DNA from: Methylocella silvestris BL2
GTDB taxonomy: Bacteria > Pseudomonadota > Alphaproteobacteria > Rhizobiales > Beijerinckiaceae
Assembly (NCBI RefSeq): GCF_000021745.1
Contig: NC_011666.1
Coordinates: 1,054,001-1,118,000 of the forward strand
Direction of reading: 5' to 3'
Length of the DNA: 64,000 bases
In this document: positions 53,758 through 62,516 of the stretch, piece by piece
Layout of the letters: the number at the start of each line of letters is the position of its first letter
How positions within the stretch are numbered: position 1 is the stretch's first letter
Program-made: the position numbers and the translations under genes
The notes under the pieces: generated by a model
What the model saw: the letters and a program-made list of their open reading frames with translations, nothing else
Databases searched by the model: none
What the model was told of the DNA's origin: nothing

Positions 53758-54924
53758 CTACTTAAAGTAAGAATTCAATATGTCTGCGTAAATTGACGCA
53801 AGCGCAGAGATATCCTCGACCGGCGCGCGTTCGTCGACGGCGTGCATGGTCGAGCCGACAAGGCCGAATTCGAGAACGGGGCAGTAGGCGCGGATGAACC
53901 GGGCGTCGGACGTGCCCCCGCTCGTCGAGAGCTTTGGTTTGCGTCCGGTCGCCTGTTCGATCGCCGCGCTGACAAGATCGGTAAACGCGTCGGGCTGCGT
54001 CACGAAGGCCAGCGCATTGCAGGGTTCAAAATGGAGCGCGGAAGCGGCGCCCGCTGCCGCCCCCGCCTTCTCGGCGCGCGCGCGTAGCTCGGCCGCGAGC
54101 GCATCCGGCGTCCAGATATCGTTGAAGCGGATGTTGAAGCGCGCCCGCGCCTCGGCCGGAATGACGTTGAAGGTCGGATTGCCAACGTCGACGCTGACGA
54201 TTTCGAGATTGGAGGCGTCGAACAGCTCCGTGCCCTGGTCGAGCGGCTCCGCCGTGAGCGCCGCCAGCAGCCGCATCAGGTGTGGAATGGGATTTTTGGC
54301 GCGATGCGGATAGGCGACATGGCCCTGCACGCCTTTCACGGTCAGCGTCCCGTTCAGCGAACCGCGCCGACCGATCTTGATCATGTCGCCGAGTGCTTGC
54401 TGGTTGGTCGGCTCGCCGAGAATACAATGATCGAAGCGCTCGCCGCGCTGATGCGCCCAGCGCAGCAGCTTGTCGGTGCCGTTGATCGCCGGACCTTCCT
54501 CGTCGCCCGTGATAAGGAAGCTGATCGACCCTTTTTGCGCGCCGCCCTCGGCGACGAAAGCCATGGCGGCGGCGGCGAAAGCGGCGATCGCGCCCTTCAT
54601 GTCCACGGCGCCGCGGCCGAAAATCAGGCCACCCTCCATTTCGCCGCCGAACGGATCGAAGCGCCAGCTCGCCGAATCTCCCGGCGGCACGACGTCGGTA
54701 TGTCCGGCGAAGACGAGATGCCGGCCGCCGGCGCCGGCGCGGGCGTAGAGATTTTGAATATCGGGCGTGCTCTCATCCGAGAAAACGACGCTATGCGTGG
54801 CAAATCCGGCCTCGCGAAGCTTTGCCGCCAGAAAGTCCTGGGCGCCGGCGTCGAGCGGCGTCACAGAGGGGCGCCGCAACAGCTCGCGGCACAATTCGAC
54901 GGCGGTATGGGCGAGATCCGACAT
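53758..54924 (-). CDS. dapE: Succinyl-diaminopimelate desuccinylase
   Basis: Zinc enzyme of lysine and peptidoglycan precursor synthesis. 388 residues, M20 family. FAGHTDVVPPGD (~67), GRGAVDMKGAIAAFA (~98), GDEEGPAINGT (~128), GRRGSLNGTL (~183) and the C-terminal SGGTSDARFIR (~330) are the DapE pattern that separates it from ArgE. The ATG at 54924 starts MSDLAHTAVEL; 12 upstream codons are not conserved. Confidence 0.94.
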   Translation of the reverse strand: MSDLAHTAVELCRELLRRPSVTPLDAGAQDFLAAKLREAGFATHSVVFSDESTPDIQNLYARAGAGGRHLVFAGHTDVVPPGDSASWRFDPFGGEMEGGLIFGRGAVDMKGAIAAFAAAAMAFVAEGGAQKGSISFLITGDEEGPAINGTDKLLRWAHQRGERFDHCILGEPTNQQALGDMIKIGRRGSLNGTLTVKGVQGHVAYPHRAKNPIPHLMRLLAALTAEPLDQGTELFDASNLEIVSVDVGNPTFNVIPAEARARFNIRFNDIWTPDALAAELRARAEKAGAAAGAASALHFEPCNALAFVTQPDAFTDLVSAAIEQATGRKPKLSTSGGTSDARFIRAYCPVLEFGLVGSTMHAVDERAPVEDISALASIYADILNSYFK

Positions 54925-55269
54925 GGACGGCTCTATCGCATGGCCCATGCGTCGCGCCAATCCGGCAAAATGACCTGACGCCCCTTACAACCTAAGGGGG
55001 GCCTTCCCATTTCCTGTTGTCGAAACGCCGAAAATAGAGCATGTGCTGCGGCTGAGGGAAAAACGGCCGCAAGCGGGCGCTTGCGCCGGCGTATGTGTTT
55101 TGGCGTGATCACCGCATAACCGAACGGCGAAACGGCCGAAAGTGTAAGTTTCGGATCGACGTCATGCTCTAATCGCTTGGAATCGATCGATGATTCTGGA
55201 TGAAGCGTCCAGGATCGAAACGGGTCTGCTGTCTGTGGCGCACAGCGCGCCGCGAATGGAACGGAATAG
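54925..55269. other. Gap between dapE and panD
   Basis: 345 nt. Its central part is bounded by AGAGCATG (55036-55043) and CATGCTCT (55163-55170), which are inverted, and contains smaller nested hairpins (GAATC...GATTC near 55178-55194; TCTGGA...TCCAGG near 55195-55213). No gene seen. Confidence 0.5.
55036..55170. repeat. Inverted AGAGCATG/CATGCTCT pair upstream of panD
   Basis: 8-bp perfect inverted ends 119 nt apart in a GC-rich, hairpin-prone interval. Ends match those of the element at 51004-51053, so it may be a larger or decayed member of the same repeat family. Confidence 0.45.
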
Positions 55270-55737
55270 ATGCGAAAACTGGTTGGCGGCAAGCTGCACG
55301 GCATCCGCGTCACGGAATCGAACCTCGAATACCACGGCTCGATCACGCTCGATCCCGCCCATTGCGAAGCCGCGGGCATTCTCCCGCTCGAATTCGTCGA
55401 GATCTGGAACAAGAACTCCGGCGCGCGCATCACGACCTATGTGATCCTCGGGCAGCGCGGCTCGCGCTGCTGCGTGCTGAACGGGGCCGCGGCGCGCACC
55501 TGCCAGCCGGGCGACGAATTGATCATCTGCAGCTCGGTCTATCTCGACGGCGCCGAGATCACGAACCTCAGCCCCGCGGTCCTCACCTTCGACGCCAACA
55601 ATAATATCGTCGAGAGGCTGCATTATTCCGTCACCCGCGACGGCGCCGGCCATTATCAATTCGGCATCGTCGCCGAGGACGGCGAAATTCTGCAGCCGCC
55701 GCTGAAATCCGGCATGCGGCAGAAGCGGGCGAGCTGA
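55270..55737 (+). CDS. panD: Aspartate 1-decarboxylase proenzyme
   Basis: Makes beta-alanine for pantothenate and CoA. 155 residues. The self-cleavage site is Gly23-Ser24 in EYHGSITLD, where Ser becomes the pyruvoyl group; Lys8 in [10 protein letters not shown] and Tyr57-type TTYVILG are also conserved. The C-terminal ~30 residues ([19 protein letters not shown]) extend beyond the 126-residue E. coli protein. GGAA lies 6 nt before the ATG. Confidence 0.92.
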   Translation: MRKLVGGKLHGIRVTESNLEYHGSITLDPAHCEAAGILPLEFVEIWNKNSGARITTYVILGQRGSRCCVLNGAAARTCQPGDELIICSSVYLDGAEITNLSPAVLTFDANNNIVERLHYSVTRDGAGHYQFGIVAEDGEILQPPLKSGMRQKRAS

Positions 55738-55853
55738 CCTCGCCGGGCATGGCGGAACAGCAAAATGCGCCGCGATTTGCGCGCCTTGCGAGAAGAAAAT
55801 CCTGCTTAGCCTTGACTCTTTTCACGGCCGGCTTTCATATACCGGACATAATG

Positions 55854-55869
55854 TTCGCAATATCGAACG
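55854..55869. promoter_or_regulatory. Palindrome in the metX leader
   Basis: GTTCG-CAATAT-CGAAC lies 13-28 nt before the TTG start of metX, with a TTGACT-17-TCATAT promoter-like pair upstream (55813-55841). A dimeric repressor site is plausible. The SAM-II riboswitch often found before metX in this class is not visible. Confidence 0.35.
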
Positions 55870-55881
55870 CCGTGCACGCCA

Positions 55882-57066
55882 TTGACGATCGTCTTGACCC
55901 ATAAGCTCAGCGGCCTGCGCGAAGTCGACGCGCCGCATAGTCTCGTCGCGCATTTCGGACCAGATCACGCGCTGCAGATGGATTCGGGCGGCCGGCTCAA
56001 TCAATGGACGATCGCCTATCAGACCTATGGCGAACTCAACGCCGCCAAATCCAACGCCATTCTCGTCTGCCATGCTCTGACCGGCGATCAGCATGTCGCC
56101 AACGCGCATCCGGTAACGGGCAAGCCCGGCTGGTGGAGCACCATGGTCGGTCCCGGCCGGCCGATCGACACCGATCGCTATTTCGTCATCTGCTCGAATG
56201 TGATCGGCGGCTGCATGGGCACGACCGGTCCGGCCTCGCTCAATCCGCAGACAGGCCGGCCGTACGGGCTTGAGCTGCCGATCGTGACGATCCGCGACAT
56301 GGTCCGGGCGCAGGCGATGCTGATCGACCACCTTGGCGTCGATACGCTGTTTTGCGTCGTCGGGGGCTCGATGGGCGGCATGCAGGTGCTGCAATGGGTT
56401 GCGAGCTTCCCCGAGCGCGTCTTCTCGGCCATGCCGATCGCCACGGCGGCGAAACATTCCTCGCAAAACATCGCCTTTCACGAGGTCGGCCGGCAGGCCG
56501 TGATGGCCGATCCCGACTGGCGCAAGGGCCGCTATCTCGAGGAAGGGGTCATCCCCACCAAAGGCCTCGCCGTCGCCCGCATGGCGGCGCATATCACCTA
56601 TCTGTCCGACGAGGCGCTGCAGAGCAAATTTGGCCGCAAGCTACAGGACCGCGACGCGCCGACCTTCTCCTTCGACGCCGAATTCCAGATCGAGAATTAT
56701 CTGCGCTATCAGGGCTCGAGCTTCGTCGACCGGTTCGATCCGAACTCCTATCTTTATGTGACCCGAGCTTGCGACTATTTCGACCTGGCCGCCGACTACG
56801 ACGGATCGCTGGCGCGCGCCTTTCAGGGGGTCAAGGCGCGCTTTTGCGTCGTCTCGTTCAATTCCGACTGGCTCTATCCGACCGCCGCCTCGCGCGCCAT
56901 CGTGCACGCCCTGAACGCCGGGGGCGCCTCGGTCTCCTTCGTCGACATCGAGACCGATCGCGGCCACGACGCCTTTCTGCTCGACCTGCCGGAGTTCATC
57001 GCCACCTCGCAGGGCTTTCTCGATTCGGCCGCCAAGGCTCGCGGCCTGCCGCCGGCCGCGCCTTGA
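55882..57066 (+). CDS. metX: Homoserine O-acyltransferase MetX
   Basis: Acylates homoserine; alpha/beta hydrolase fold, 394 residues. [21 protein letters not shown] (~53-72), the nucleophile elbow GGSMGGMQ (~157), and the C-terminal Asp/His in FNSDWLYP and [10 protein letters not shown] (~347). Whether it uses acetyl- or succinyl-CoA cannot be settled by eye; MetZ downstream of it in the pathway suggests succinyl. Start is a TTG at 55882. Its stop overlaps metW (TTGA). Confidence 0.92.
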   Translation: MTIVLTHKLSGLREVDAPHSLVAHFGPDHALQMDSGGRLNQWTIAYQTYGELNAAKSNAILVCHALTGDQHVANAHPVTGKPGWWSTMVGPGRPIDTDRYFVICSNVIGGCMGTTGPASLNPQTGRPYGLELPIVTIRDMVRAQAMLIDHLGVDTLFCVVGGSMGGMQVLQWVASFPERVFSAMPIATAAKHSSQNIAFHEVGRQAVMADPDWRKGRYLEEGVIPTKGLAVARMAAHITYLSDEALQSKFGRKLQDRDAPTFSFDAEFQIENYLRYQGSSFVDRFDPNSYLYVTRACDYFDLAADYDGSLARAFQGVKARFCVVSFNSDWLYPTAASRAIVHALNAGGASVSFVDIETDRGHDAFLLDLPEFIATSQGFLDSAAKARGLPPAAP

Positions 57067-57707
57067 GCGTCGCCAAAGAGGCCGCAGCCGCGGCGCCCGA
57101 AACGACGAGCCGCGTCGACCTTCTCCTCGTCGCCGCCATGGTCGAGCCGAACAGCCGCGTGCTCGACGTCGGCTGCGGCGACGGCGCCCTTCTGCGGCTT
57201 CTTGCGGATGAAAAAGGCGTCGACGCGCGGGGGATCGAGCTTTCGCAGCGCGGCGTCAATTATTGCGTCGCGCACGGGCTTTCGGTGATCCAGGGCGACG
57301 CCGACACCGATCTTGCCGAATATCCGGACGATTCCTTCGACTATGTAATCCTATCGCAAACGTTGCAGGCGACGCGCCGTCCGCGCGTGGTGATCGAGCA
57401 CATGTTGCGGATCGGCCGGCGCGCCATCGTATCCTTCCCGAATTTCGGCCATTGGCGCATAAGGGCGCAGGTCGCTTTCGGCGGCCACATGCCGGTGACG
57501 CGCCAGTTGCCGACGCCGTGGTATGAGACGCCGAACATTCATTTTTGCACGATTCAGGATTTCATCGACCTCGCGCAGGCGATCGGAGCGCGCATCGAGC
57601 ATGGCGTCGCGCTCGACCAGTTTGGCAAGCCCCTCGCTTATCGCGGCCGTTGGATCTGGAATCTGCTCGGCGAGCAGGGCGTATTTCTGCTGACCCGCAA
57701 GAACTGA
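57063..57707 (+). CDS. metW: Methionine biosynthesis protein MetW
   Basis: 214-residue SAM-dependent methyltransferase fold. [50 protein letters not shown] (~31-80) is the SAM-binding core; [17 protein letters not shown] and [22 protein letters not shown] are MetW-specific. It works with MetX in alphaproteobacteria and some others. The TTG start at 57063 overlaps the metX stop (TTGA). Confidence 0.93.
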   Translation: MSVAKEAAAAAPETTSRVDLLLVAAMVEPNSRVLDVGCGDGALLRLLADEKGVDARGIELSQRGVNYCVAHGLSVIQGDADTDLAEYPDDSFDYVILSQTLQATRRPRVVIEHMLRIGRRAIVSFPNFGHWRIRAQVAFGGHMPVTRQLPTPWYETPNIHFCTIQDFIDLAQAIGARIEHGVALDQFGKPLAYRGRWIWNLLGEQGVFLLTRKN

Positions 57708-57784
57708 TCAGCGAACCGCCCCACGGAAAACGCCGGCTTCTCCAGCGCTGTTGAGCGGCCGACGATCCGCGCCGGCCGTTGCGC

Positions 57785-58324
57785 TTAGCCCTTGACCTCG
57801 GCCTTGGCCCGATCGATCGATTCGACGATGATCTGACGGGCCCTTTCGGCGTCCGCCCAGCCCTCGATCTTGACCCATTTGTTGGGTTCGAGATCCTTGT
57901 AGTGGGCGAAGAAGTGCTCGATCTGATGCAGGGTGATTTCCGGCAGATCGGTATAATTCTCGACCTTCGAGTAGCGCTTCGTCAGCTTTTCCGACGGGAC
58001 GGCGACGATCTTTTCATCCTGGCCTGCTTCGTCGCGCATGATCAGCACGCCGACAACCTTGCAGCTCATGATCGCGCCGGGCACGATCGCGCGCGTATTG
58101 GCGACGATCACGTCGCAAGGATCGCCGTCTTCCGACAGCGTATGGGGGATGAACCCGTAATTTCCGGGATAGCGCATCGAGGTATAGAGGAAGCGGTCGA
58201 CGACCAGAGCGCCCGAGGCCTTGTCGAGCTCATATTTGATCGGCTCGCCGCCGATGGGGACCTCGATCACGACATTGACTTCGTGGGGCGGATTCTTGCC
58301 GATCGAAATTGCGTCGAGGCGCAT
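57785..58324 (-). CDS. ppa: Inorganic pyrophosphatase
   Basis: 179-residue family I soluble PPase. Metal and substrate residues appear in [44 protein letters not shown] (~28-70, with the DGDPxD acid triad) and in [14 protein letters not shown] (~92). AAGGAGA lies 8-10 nt before the ATG at 58324; upstream in-frame ATGs are discarded. Confidence 0.97.
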   Translation of the reverse strand: MRLDAISIGKNPPHEVNVVIEVPIGGEPIKYELDKASGALVVDRFLYTSMRYPGNYGFIPHTLSEDGDPCDVIVANTRAIVPGAIMSCKVVGVLIMRDEAGQDEKIVAVPSEKLTKRYSKVENYTDLPEITLHQIEHFFAHYKDLEPNKWVKIEGWADAERARQIIVESIDRAKAEVKG

Positions 58325-58661
58325 GGTCGTCTCCTTTGTCCCTTGCGATCCCTTGGAAGCGCTGACGCGGACAGCCGCGCCCTGCTCCGATATTTTGGCG
58401 TCGCGACGCATCAACATCCGCGCGAACGCAAACCCATTCCGTGTAGCCGGCTACGACGAAGGCGGCGATGCCCCGGCAAGCTCCGGCGCGAGACGCAATT
58501 GCAGGGCAATCAGGCGGCGATTCGCGGCGCCGGCGAAATCGGACGATTTGAGCGGGGTTATGCGTCAACCCGCCCGGGGCGGCAAGTCCAACCTTGGCAT
58601 TATACGCAACGCCGCGAGGCGTCCGGCGCAGAGCGCCGCGTAAAGCGCCGGGAGAGAACGA
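58325..58661. other. Gap upstream of ppa
   Basis: 337 nt, GC-rich. Contains the palindrome GCGTCGCGACGC near 58392-58403. A leftward ppa promoter should be here but none is convincing. Confidence 0.4.
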
Positions 58662-59168
58662 TCAGCCGAACGCGAAGGCGTGGCGGGCTCTGATCTCGGA
58701 GCCGAAGCGTTCATTGGCCTGACGCACATTGAGGCCGCCGAGCCGCTTGTAAAACTCCACCGCGCGTTCATTGTCGGCGAGAGCCCAGACGAGGAACGAC
58801 GGATAGCCGTGCTCGGAGAGATCCTTGCGCGCCGTCTCGAACAGCCGCTTGCCGAAGCCGAGCCCCTGAAATTCGGGCGCGACATAAAGCTCGAATACTT
58901 CGCCGCCATAACGCAGCGAGGGCACGCGGTTGCGGCCGTAGCTCGCGTAGCCGCCGATCGTTTCATCGAAATCGAGCACAAGCAGGCGGGAGCCACGAAC
59001 GATCGCCGAATGCCACCAGCGCGGGCCGCGCCGGGCGATCATCCGCTCCAGTTCGCGGCCGGGGATAATGCCCCGATAGGCGTCCCGCCAAGCGGCGTCG
59101 TGAACCTCGGCGATGCCCTTGGCGTCGCCCTCACGCGCATTTCGGATGGTGATGACGCCCTCAATCAT
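58662..59168 (-). CDS. GNAT family N-acetyltransferase
   Basis: 168 residues. GNAT motif A: VFELYVAPEFQGLGFGKRLFETARKDL (~91-117) with the acetyl-CoA loop Q-x-x-G-x-G; motif B: NERAVEFYKRLGG (~132-144). N-terminal ITIRNAREGDAKGIAEVHDAAWRDAY is typical of ribosomal-protein or small-molecule acetyltransferases of this type. Substrate unknown. Confidence 0.88.
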   Translation of the reverse strand: MIEGVITIRNAREGDAKGIAEVHDAAWRDAYRGIIPGRELERMIARRGPRWWHSAIVRGSRLLVLDFDETIGGYASYGRNRVPSLRYGGEVFELYVAPEFQGLGFGKRLFETARKDLSEHGYPSFLVWALADNERAVEFYKRLGGLNVRQANERFGSEIRARHAFAFG

Positions 59169-59280
59169 AGGCGGATGTTACGGCTGCTTGCCTTGCGCCG
59201 GCAATACCCCTTTGGCTTGATTTGCGCGCTCGGCTTCGCGCCGTGGCAAAAACATCGCCTGCGCCAGAAGGTCGCATCGA

Positions 59281-60549
59281 TCACGCCCCGCGCGCGGAGG
59301 CGGCGTCGAAGCGGGCGTCGTCAAGATCGGCCGCCCCCTCCGCGCCGGGGGCGGCTGGCCGCTGCGAGCGGTAGATCCCCTTGATCAGGACGATATAGGC
59401 GATGACGGCGCAGTCGATCAGCGTGACCCACCAGATCTGCGCCGCCGCGGCGCCCAGCATCGCCATGACAAAGATCGCGGTGAGGCCGGCGAGCACCGAC
59501 GGCGCGATGGAGGTCGGGATTTTGCCCGTGATCAGGAAGATCTGCGCCGTCAGAAAGGCGAAGCCCGCAGCGCCGATGATTCCAAGATCGTACCAGATGA
59601 CGAAAAGCAGGCTTCCCGGCGTCTGCTCGGGCAGATAGCCGAGCGCGGCCGTGCGATTGGCGGCGTCAAAGCCATGTCCGGTGAAGAGGCGCGGCCATTC
59701 GGCGAGGATGATTTCACGCCAGACGAGGATCGATTGCGCCGCGGCGTTCGGATGCTGCAGGGTCATGCCGATCAGCGCGCCAAGCACAAGCGCCAGGACC
59801 GGGGCGAAGAGAATCAGCGCGGCGACGACGAGTCCGAGGCGGTGGGCGAGCCGGACCGGCTCCGACATCGCCATGGCGAACACAAAGGCGGCCGCGCCCA
59901 TCGCCGCAAGGCCCGCCTGGGCGAAGCCGGCCAGCGCGACGCCGGCCGCGAGCAGCGCAAGGATCGCCGCATAGATCCAGCGTTCGCGCAGGCAAAGCGC
60001 GCCAAGCGCCGGCCAGACGAGCACGATGAGCGTGATCATCGAGCGTTCGAACAGCTGATCGTCGAAGGGCTGCGGGCGGCCGAAGGGCAGATGGGCGCGG
60101 AAGGCGAGGATGAGCACCGCGAGGGCGCCGAGGGCGACGCCGACCGGCAGCAGATAAAGATCGAACGGGCGCGTGCGCGCCGGCAGATAGGCCGCGACCA
60201 GGGCGACAAGAAGGGTGGTGCCGACAATCTGGGCGAAACGCTGCCCCGCCTCGCCCGGAAACGGCGTCCAGAGCAGCGACATGGCCGCCCAGAAGGTCAG
60301 GAACACGGCTGCGAGGCCTCCCGGGGACACCAAGGCCGTGCGCAGATGGCGCGGACCATGGTCAGGCGCGCCAATCGCCGCGCCGATCAGAACAACGATG
60401 GCGCCGACCGGCATCAGCACATAGATCGCGCCGCGCAGCGCGACGGTCAGGATCGGCAGCGCCACCAGAAGGATCGCGAGGCCAAGACGAATCAGCAGGC
60501 GGGATGCGTCAGCGGCGGGCGTCTCTGCGTGATGGGAGGCGATCGACAT
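59281..60549 (-). CDS. O-antigen ligase / polymerase family membrane protein
   Basis: 422 residues with ~11-12 hydrophobic helices. The large periplasmic loop holds RPQPFDDQLFERSM and later ILVWREIILAEWPRLFTGHGFDAANRTAALG (~280-312), the Wzy_C/WaaL-type segment with a conserved His in GHGF. Such proteins join or polymerise glycan chains at the periplasmic face. No glycan genes are adjacent; the GT block is far upstream. Confidence 0.8.
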   Translation of the reverse strand: MSIASHHAETPAADASRLLIRLGLAILLVALPILTVALRGAIYVLMPVGAIVVLIGAAIGAPDHGPRHLRTALVSPGGLAAVFLTFWAAMSLLWTPFPGEAGQRFAQIVGTTLLVALVAAYLPARTRPFDLYLLPVGVALGALAVLILAFRAHLPFGRPQPFDDQLFERSMITLIVLVWPALGALCLRERWIYAAILALLAAGVALAGFAQAGLAAMGAAAFVFAMAMSEPVRLAHRLGLVVAALILFAPVLALVLGALIGMTLQHPNAAAQSILVWREIILAEWPRLFTGHGFDAANRTAALGYLPEQTPGSLLFVIWYDLGIIGAAGFAFLTAQIFLITGKIPTSIAPSVLAGLTAIFVMAMLGAAAAQIWWVTLIDCAVIAYIVLIKGIYRSQRPAAPGAEGAADLDDARFDAASARGA

Positions 60550-60723
60550 GGCCTGCTTCGGTCAGGAGAACGCCAGAAAGCGCTCCTGCGGCCGCTTTTT
60601 CGCGCCCGGCAAGCTCTGGCCCCGTGAATGCTGAGCGACAGTCTATCGCTAAATCGCAAAGCCCGGCAAGGATCTGCAGCTCCGCTCTCCAGGGCGCATT
60701 TCGACCTCCTTCGCGCGGAGCGC

Positions 60724-61407
60724 TCAGTAGGAGGCGATCATCTCATCGGCGATCTTGCCCGCGCCCGGCACGCTCTCGGCCAGCGCCAGCAGCGCCTTGC
60801 GCTCCTCCGGCGAGTTGACGAGGCCCCAGATGTGGACGACGCCGTCCGAGACGACGATGTTGCGCTCGCCAAAGCCAGTCCAGGTCTGTTCGGCGAGCTT
60901 ATCCAGAATCGCGTCGCGCAATTCGCGGTCGCTGTCGCGGACGGCCTGCGTTTTCTGCGACGCCTCGCTCGAAGCCAGCGCCTGCATGATGTTGGAGCGG
61001 CTGACGATGCCGACGAGCTTGCCGTCCGTGATGATGGGAACGCGCTTGATGCGGCGCTTTTCAAGGAGATGAGCGATATCGGCCAGGGACGCGTCCGCGG
61101 GCGCCGAGATGACCTCGCTCGACATGACCTCAGAAACCTTGCGGCCGTGCTCCTTGGCGAATTGCTGCGCCAGAATACTCGCCGGCGTCAGCGCCTCGAC
61201 CCACCAGGAATGAGGCTGGGCGGTTCCGTCTTCCTCGCGAAACAAGAGATCGGCCTCGCTCAAGACGCCGACAACCCTTCCGTCGGCGTCCACCACGGGC
61301 AAAGCGCTGACGTCATGATCGACGAGCAGCCGCACCGCGGCGGCGATCTCGTCGTCGGGTCCGACGGTGACGACGTCGCGGACCATCACATCGCTCGCAT
61401 TCATCAT
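60724..61407 (-). CDS. CBS-CBS-BON domain protein
   Basis: 227 residues. Two CBS domains: MNASDVMVRDVVTVGPDDEIAAAVRLLVDHDVSALPVVDADGRVVGVLSE (~2-52) and VSEVMSSEVISAPADASLADIAHLLEKRRIKRVPIITDGKLVGIVSR (~92-137), then a BON domain (~160-220) ending RNIVVSDGVVHIWGLVNSPEERKALLALAESVPG. CBS pairs bind adenosine ligands; BON domains bind membranes. Function unknown. ATGs at 61407 and 61404 both fit. Confidence 0.9.
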   Translation of the reverse strand: MMNASDVMVRDVVTVGPDDEIAAAVRLLVDHDVSALPVVDADGRVVGVLSEADLLFREEDGTAQPHSWWVEALTPASILAQQFAKEHGRKVSEVMSSEVISAPADASLADIAHLLEKRRIKRVPIITDGKLVGIVSRSNIMQALASSEASQKTQAVRDSDRELRDAILDKLAEQTWTGFGERNIVVSDGVVHIWGLVNSPEERKALLALAESVPGAGKIADEMIASY

Positions 61408-61632
61408 TCTTCTCCCGCTGAACGATCGTCGCGTCGACAGTCACGAGTCGGGCGCCGGCCGCGCGGACTATAGATCGCGCGATGTGACACTCTTATTACC
61501 CGCAAGCCGAGCGCCGAGGCGCGCGCGCCGTCCCACGACAGCAGCGCGGCGGCGGCGCGCCCAAAGGAACGGGTCAGCGACAAAACCATTTGCATCGAAT
61601 AGGAGTCATTTCCGAAAAGAAGGAGACCCGCC

Positions 61633-61899
61633 ATGAATTATAGATTTATCGCCCCCGCGGCGATTGTCGCGCTCGCCGCCCTCACGATTCAGGTTGAAGC
61701 CCAGGGCATCGTTCGCGGCGCCCAGGAAGGAGCCGCGACCGGACATCGCGCCGCTGGACCTGTCGGAGGCGTCGTCGGCGGCGCGGTCGGCGCTGGCGTT
61801 GGCGGCGCGATGGGCGGCGTCAAAGGGGTGCTCGGCATCCCGCAATCGAACAACCGCTACCATTATCACCACCATCGTCATCATAGACACGCCTACTGA
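61633..61899 (+). CDS. Small exported glycine-zipper protein with histidine-rich tail
   Basis: 88 residues. Signal peptide ~1-24 (FIAPAAIVALAALTIQVEAQ). The body is a Gly/Ala-rich repeat resembling a glycine zipper (PVGGVVGGAVGAGVGGAMGGVKG), and the end is a histidine cluster NRYHYHHHRHHRHAY that could bind Ni, Cu or Zn. A perfect AAGGAG precedes the ATG. Similar small exported proteins occur in Hyphomicrobiales; no function known. Confidence 0.75.
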   Translation: MNYRFIAPAAIVALAALTIQVEAQGIVRGAQEGAATGHRAAGPVGGVVGGAVGAGVGGAMGGVKGVLGIPQSNNRYHYHHHRHHRHAY

Positions 61900-62279
61900 G
61901 AATATCCTTATGGGGGTTGTTGCCCCTTTCGCGGGCAGTTAGGCTTCGAGTTCGAAGAGTGCGACGTGTCACTCCGGGCGCGGTAACGCGTCATTAATGA
62001 TACGGGCGCAGTCTCATTGACGCCATGGCGAGCTGGTCATTCGGCCACCTCCGCCAAGGCGCAGCGCCGGATCGAAGCTTATGAAACATCTCCGCAGAGC
62101 CCTTGCCGACGACAACAGAACCATTGCGGCGCTAGCGCTGCTCGGATTGGTGATGATGGCGCTTTTCCGGCCCTGATGGACGGCAGAAATTGTCGCGCCG
62201 CGCGTAACTTGGCATATGACTTGCTTGTAACAGAGAAATGATCGGGAGGTCGGCGTCCGCAAAGTCAGGAACAGCACTG
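61900..62279. other. Gap holding a candidate 31-residue membrane peptide
   Basis: 380 nt, mostly non-coding. The stretch 62081-62176 is listed separately. A rightward frame 62017-62241 overlaps it but is polar, Arg/Cys-rich and unlike coding sequence. Confidence 0.4.
62081..62176 (+). CDS. Candidate 31-residue single-helix membrane peptide
   Basis: ATG 62081 to TGA 62176. The peptide begins with a charged MKHLRRALADDNRT and continues with one hydrophobic helix (IAALALLGLVMMALFRP), ending near the membrane. Such a polar start plus helix is typical of small regulatory membrane peptides. The ribosome site is weak (GAAG ~8 nt upstream). Only a short length, so it could be chance. Confidence 0.35.
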   Translation: MKHLRRALADDNRTIAALALLGLVMMALFRP

Positions 62280-62489
62280 ATGACCAAGATACTTATTCTT
62301 GTCTGCTCCATGTCGACGCCGGTTGAGGATTGCTCCCCGATGAACGCCATTAGCGCCTCTCGCGGCCCTAGTGTGCAGAGTGCGATCAGCTGCGGTCTTT
62401 TCGGTCAGTCCCAGCTCGCGCAATCCGCGATCGGCCCTGTCGCTGACGAATATGAAAAGATCGTCTGCTCGACCGGCGGCGCGAGCTGA
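62280..62489 (+). CDS. Small conserved cysteine-containing protein
   Basis: 69 residues beginning MTKILILVCSMSTPVEDC, with further cysteines in SAISCGLFGQ and EKIVCSTG, four in all. AGGAAC lies ~9 nt before the ATG at 62280. The pattern (short hydrophobic start with C, a DC pair, GxxC and KxxC) matches a family of small uncharacterised Hyphomicrobiales proteins I recall from Bradyrhizobium-like genomes. Secreted or redox roles are only guesses. Confidence 0.55.
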   Translation: MTKILILVCSMSTPVEDCSPMNAISASRGPSVQSAISCGLFGQSQLAQSAIGPVADEYEKIVCSTGGAS

Positions 62490-62516
62490 TCGCAGCCTCG
62501 GCCGGCTTCCTCACAG

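Noticed and set aside
55738-55881. SAM-II riboswitch before metX
   Set aside because: The conserved pairings and the short core of SAM-II could not be found by eye; only a protein-type palindrome is present.
59674-60627. 317-codon rightward frame opposite the O-antigen ligase-like gene
   Set aside because: Highly charged (Arg/Glu/Asp/Gln), typical of the antisense of a hydrophobic membrane protein.
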